Position numbers and translations under genes: made by a program
The notes under the pieces: generated by a model
Databases searched by the model: none
What the model was told of the DNA's origin: nothing
What the model saw: only the letters and a program-made list of their open reading frames with translations
In this document: in pieces, positions 60,820 to 64,000 of the stretch
How positions within the stretch are numbered: the stretch's first letter is position 1
How the letters are laid out: every line of letters begins with the position of its first letter
Assembly: GCA_966211455.1 (NCBI GenBank)
Contig: CBIHNI010000006.1
Location: 124,001 to 188,000 of the forward strand
DNA: 64,000 bases
Reading direction: 5' to 3'
Origin: 21-14-0-10-47-8 sp966211455
GTDB taxonomy: Bacteria; Bdellovibrionota; Bdellovibrionia; Bdellovibrionales; Bdellovibrionaceae

Positions 60820-63537
60820 TTAACTGGCTTTCAGTAAAATCAGCTTCAACTTCTCTTCCAGCTTCTGCATCTTTTCACCACGGTCGTATTTTCCGCGCAC
60901 GTCGATTTTGCGGAAAGGGGCCTGCGGATTTTCAGGAAAAAGCGGCTTTCCGGTCTTTTGCAGCTCTTGGATGAGATTTGCCGGAGTCATCTCGGGGTGG
61001 TCATACACCTGATCCGAGGCAAGTCCCAAAGACTGCGCCCGCTTCAAAATTTGATCCGCAATCACCCCGGCAATGGCCGGTGTGGCCATCGATGTCCCGC
61101 TCAGATACTCACGGTGATCATTGTAACGAATGGCAAGCTCGGTCTTATAAACCTCGTTCACCCGATCCACCAAAGAAAGACCCGCCCGCAGGTAAGCCGC
61201 CGCCTTGCCTTTGTTTTCAGAATCGGGTTTTAAATTTGGATTTTCCAAAAGGTAACGACCGGTCACGCGATCGTCGCTGGTCGCAACTGGCATGGCCGAA
61301 GACAAGGTTGGAACATAAGAATCGATCACCGTTTTGGCCGGCGACAGTTCGGTCGTCTTCACTGGTGACAGGATCTTTTCGCCGATGGCGAAGATCATCG
61401 GTGTTTTCATCCCTAAAATCACGTTGGTGAAGTCCGACAGATCTTCATCTTGGCTCAAGCTGCCAACAGCCAAAACATTCGTCAGATGGTTATTCGGCGC
61501 GACCATATCGCCGTCCTCAAACATCGCCAAGAATCGCGACGTCACGTCCACCGGGACCGCGCTATGCGATTTCCCGTCCACCCAAGTGCTGGAGTTTCCG
61601 GCGGCCACCACGAACAACGTGTCTTTGGATGTGGTCGAAAGAATTTCGCCGATCTGAAACTTTAGAAATTCAAAATTAAGGAAAGCGAAAACCGAAGGCA
61701 GGTCTTTTTCCGGGTCGATATCGGAAAGCTTTGGGATGGGATTTTTTTGCTCGGCCCCTAACGAGATATTGGCGATTTTGATTTTCTTTTCACCCACATG
61801 TTTTAAAGCCTGCTTCAGTTCTTGAAAGAAAATAAAGTCCATGGTGCCGGATTCGAAGCTCATTTCGATCGCCTCGTTGATCTGCACCATCAAGCTGTCC
61901 ACCGCCTGCTTTCGTTGATCATCGGTCGAAGGCTCGGCCATTCCGATCGGAAAGACTTTGCTAAAATTCGAAAAGATCGCCTTCATCACCAGCGGTTTTT
62001 GCAACCAGGTTTGGAATTCGGTTTTGTAATCCTGGATCATTTTTTTGTATTCGGTATTTGTCAGCGTCGCCGATCTGGTGGTCACGCGAACCGGATAAAT
62101 GCGAATGTCTTCATTTTGTTTGGCGATGATTCCGGAAACGTGCGTGCCATGCACTTCATTTTCAGATAGCTGGGACAAATAAGGATGCTTGTTTCGAAAA
62201 TGATACTTGCGCAGTTCCGAAGTCAGTCGCGAGTGATAATCCGAATCGTAAATGCGGGACAGATCATCCGTTCGCTCTTGCAAATACGCCTGGGTCATGG
62301 CCGTATTTTTCTTCAGAGCGCGATCAAACGCGCGCAGCTTGAATTTTTCTTGCGTCGATAAAGGCACCTGATCCATCAACTGCCGGTATTTGTCGATGCG
62401 TTGGTTTGAGATATTCAGCTGGCTTGCGACAAAATCCGATGTGATTTGCACCGTCGGAAAATCCGTTGGCGCCCGGCCCATCTCCAATCCCGAAGTCGCA
62501 ACCGTTACCGTGGCCCAGCGAAGATCCAAAATCGGATCGCGTATCGAAATGCCGCCCTTGTGGTACTCTAAGGCTTGCGACAAGAACTGAGCGACCGATT
62601 CCGTGACTTTATTTTGCTGTGGCGCTGGCGTGTGGTCACGCTGCAAGCGGAATTGAACGACCTGACCGACGGCCCGTTGAAGCTCGGCCGCTTCGGCAGA
62701 ATGGCCCCAAGTCTCTTTCAAAAGCTCAACGAAGCGATCGGCGCCTTCGATCTGATTTAAAAATCCGAACATGTAAGATAAACCCGTCGCCGGATCCAGA
62801 TACTGAACCGGATAATCGACAAAGTAATAAACGTTCTCAAGACTCCAGGCGCGGGCCAAAACTTCGTTGGCGCGAGCTTTCTGACGGAAATCCGGCCCCA
62901 GAAGTTTTCCTTCTGCCTTCGTCATTTGGTAAAAGCCGGGATCAAAAAGCGCATTTTCTTTTTCGTCGTTGATCAGGCGATAAAGACCAAAGGCGTTGAA
63001 AGAGTCTTTTGAAAGCTTGGCGAATAACGTCTTCGACAAAATCGGATCCGCCTTCAATTTCGCGAGGAAGACCTGCGAAATCTTTTGATCCAGTGCGATC
63101 ATTTTCTCGAACGGATTTTGATTTCCCAGTACGATCAGTCCGCCCTTGATTTGGGTGGCGGTTAACGCAAACAGCTCGGGGTTGATCAGAACCGACGAAG
63201 AAAAATCGTCGTCGCCCATAAAATCATGTCCCGCCCCGACGATCTGTCCATTTTGAATTTTGAAATCGTATTTATCCACCAGATCCGGGTGCGCCAGATC
63301 CACACCGTTATCGATCACGGCCACCGGCAAGGTGAAATGAGTTTGATCGGCCGCCACGCGTTTTAAGATTTGATCTTGAAAGGCACGAAGCTCCAAAGTT
63401 TGGTTTGCGAGCTTTGCCAGCTCAACCGGCAGTTTCTGCGCATCGAAACTTTCACGTCCCTTTTGCGTTTCCACCGAGCATGCGCCCAGCCAAAAAAGAA
63501 GTAAAAATCCCAAGGCAAGCTTCAGCCCATTTCCCAT
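60820..63537 (-). CDS. Subtilisin-family lipoprotein protease with large insertion
   Basis: 905 residues. The lipoprotein signal ends in LGAC (Cys20). The S8 triad is complete: Asp76 in VAVIDNGVDLAHPDL, His463 in EVHGTHVSGI and Ser816 in LSGTSMATPAIAG, with oxyanion Asn648 in VVAAGNSS. About 387 residues lie between the Asp and His, where typical subtilases have about 30-60, so a large domain is inserted there. It should be anchored at the cell surface or periplasm and act on prey or envelope proteins. A terminator stands between it and the gene on its right. Confidence 0.9.
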   Translation of the reverse strand: MGNGLKLALGFLLLFWLGACSVETQKGRESFDAQKLPVELAKLANQTLELRAFQDQILKRVAADQTHFTLPVAVIDNGVDLAHPDLVDKYDFKIQNGQIVGAGHDFMGDDDFSSSVLINPELFALTATQIKGGLIVLGNQNPFEKMIALDQKISQVFLAKLKADPILSKTLFAKLSKDSFNAFGLYRLINDEKENALFDPGFYQMTKAEGKLLGPDFRQKARANEVLARAWSLENVYYFVDYPVQYLDPATGLSYMFGFLNQIEGADRFVELLKETWGHSAEAAELQRAVGQVVQFRLQRDHTPAPQQNKVTESVAQFLSQALEYHKGGISIRDPILDLRWATVTVATSGLEMGRAPTDFPTVQITSDFVASQLNISNQRIDKYRQLMDQVPLSTQEKFKLRAFDRALKKNTAMTQAYLQERTDDLSRIYDSDYHSRLTSELRKYHFRNKHPYLSQLSENEVHGTHVSGIIAKQNEDIRIYPVRVTTRSATLTNTEYKKMIQDYKTEFQTWLQKPLVMKAIFSNFSKVFPIGMAEPSTDDQRKQAVDSLMVQINEAIEMSFESGTMDFIFFQELKQALKHVGEKKIKIANISLGAEQKNPIPKLSDIDPEKDLPSVFAFLNFEFLKFQIGEILSTTSKDTLFVVAAGNSSTWVDGKSHSAVPVDVTSRFLAMFEDGDMVAPNNHLTNVLAVGSLSQDEDLSDFTNVILGMKTPMIFAIGEKILSPVKTTELSPAKTVIDSYVPTLSSAMPVATSDDRVTGRYLLENPNLKPDSENKGKAAAYLRAGLSLVDRVNEVYKTELAIRYNDHREYLSGTSMATPAIAGVIADQILKRAQSLGLASDQVYDHPEMTPANLIQELQKTGKPLFPENPQAPFRKIDVRGKYDRGEKMQKLEEKLKLILLKAS

Positions 63538-63599
63538 TTCCGACCTCGTTTTCAGATAGAGGCCACTTCGTAGCAGGCGGGTCTATCGAGGTCAAAAAA

Positions 63600-63628
63600 A
63601 AAGCCAGTCCTGACTCGGGACTGGCTTT
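63600..63628 (-). terminator. Rho-independent terminator
   Basis: AAAGCCAGTCC and GGACTGGCTTT form a strong stem. On the minus strand it is followed by a T run (complement of the A run at 63593-63601). It terminates the gene at the right edge. Confidence 0.9.
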
Positions 63629-63657
63629 AAAGAATTCAGAGAGGGATCTGAAACCTG

Positions 63658-63999
63658 TTACTTGGCGTTATCGAACCACAAGTCGGCGCCAGATGTGAAA
63701 ACCTTGCCGCTGAAATCGTTCCAAGTTTTCGACAGCTTCACTTTCAAGACATGCGGAATCAAAATTTCGCAAGTCGACTTCGAATAATCTGTGATTTCGA
63801 CTCGTTGAACGATGGTCGCATCCGTTGAATTCATCGAACGCTCGGCAATGATCAAATCACCGCAGTCCGATTCTTTCACGTCAAGGATTTGCAGCTCTGA
63901 AAGGGTGATTTTCACCGGCGGAGCCAACTTGCACATCGCATCCTGAGGACAAGCAGCTTGGAAAGTCGCCGTCAAAGACACGGTACTTCCTTTCATCTG
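63658..63999 (-). CDS. Partial gene at the right edge, secreted-type protein
   Basis: A minus-strand frame ends at 63658 and stays open to the window edge; the codon before the first in-window ATG (63996) is CAG, so the true start probably lies outside. About 113 residues are visible. It has several cysteines (AACPQDAMCKL, ESDCGDL, KSTCEILI) in a beta-rich segment, consistent with disulfides in an exported protein. No family was recognised. Confidence 0.6.
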   Translation of the reverse strand, partial: QMKGSTVSLTATFQAACPQDAMCKLAPPVKITLSELQILDVKESDCGDLIIAERSMNSTDATIVQRVEITDYSKSTCEILIPHVLKVKLSKTWNDFSGKVFTSGADLWFDNAK

Positions 64000-64000
64000 C

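Overview
The window looks like chromosomal DNA of a Bdellovibrio-like predatory bacterium (Bdellovibrionota). That assignment is inferred from gene content and style, not from a search. The indicators are a type IV pilus block with PilS/PilR, many sigma-54-type regulators, a full outer-membrane assembly and lipid A region, many secreted proteases, lipoproteins and coiled-coil proteins, and a roughly half-GC composition with tightly packed genes. No prophage, CRISPR array, insertion sequence or rRNA operon was seen. One tRNA gene, tRNA-Arg with anticodon TCG, is present.

Layout. 0-1 kb: a gene tail, a small metal-binding-type protein and a cytosolic Cys-rich copper-storage-type protein behind a sigma-54-like promoter. 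1-10 kb (minus strand): ribF, an AroE-like protein, pilB, a degenerate pilT-like gene, pilC, pilS and pilR. 10-13 kb (plus): a CHASE2 histidine kinase overlapping an NtrC-type regulator. 13-28 kb (minus): one long, closely spaced run in transcription order ybeY, prfB (with its programmed frameshift intact), lolC/E, lolD, bamA, skp, lpxA, a Gfo/Idh/MocA dehydrogenase, lpxB, lpxK, an LpxL-type acyltransferase, a DUF3108 lipoprotein and two family-9 glycosyltransferases. This is a lipopolysaccharide and outer-membrane biogenesis unit. lpxD and fabZ, which often sit beside skp and lpxA, are absent, and a dehydrogenase that could be GnnA-like sits there instead.

28-41 kb is more accessory. It holds an OmpA-domain protein, a secreted protein with a protein-glutaminase-like Cys-His-Asp domain, a 116-bp extragenic palindrome, a PgpH-type HD phosphodiesterase, mazG, a solitary HNH endonuclease gene, a lipoprotein behind a strong sigma-54-like promoter, a gene that may start with ATC, a 430-residue coiled coil fused to a small-heat-shock-protein domain, and a matrixin-like lipoprotein protease. 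41-49 kb: an OmpR-type regulator, lgt, hslO, a histidine phosphatase, an FAA hydrolase and a bifunctional putA. 49-57 kb: a rhomboid protease overlapping an RDD/TPR membrane protein, a Fis-type DNA-binding protein, a PAP2 phosphatase, the tRNA and several secreted unknowns. 57-64 kb: a chemoreceptor, a Cys-less ribosomal protein S4, a 31-residue membrane peptide, a lipoprotein subtilase with a very large insertion, and a gene running off the right edge.

Themes: surface motility and contact sensing (pili, chemoreceptor, CHASE2 kinase), envelope building, and a large secreted or lipoprotein hydrolase set that fits a predator. The best candidates for undescribed biology are the glutaminase-like secreted protein, the coiled coil-Hsp20 fusion, the pilT-like gene with broken catalytic motifs, and the HNH gene that shares a palindrome with its own upstream region.
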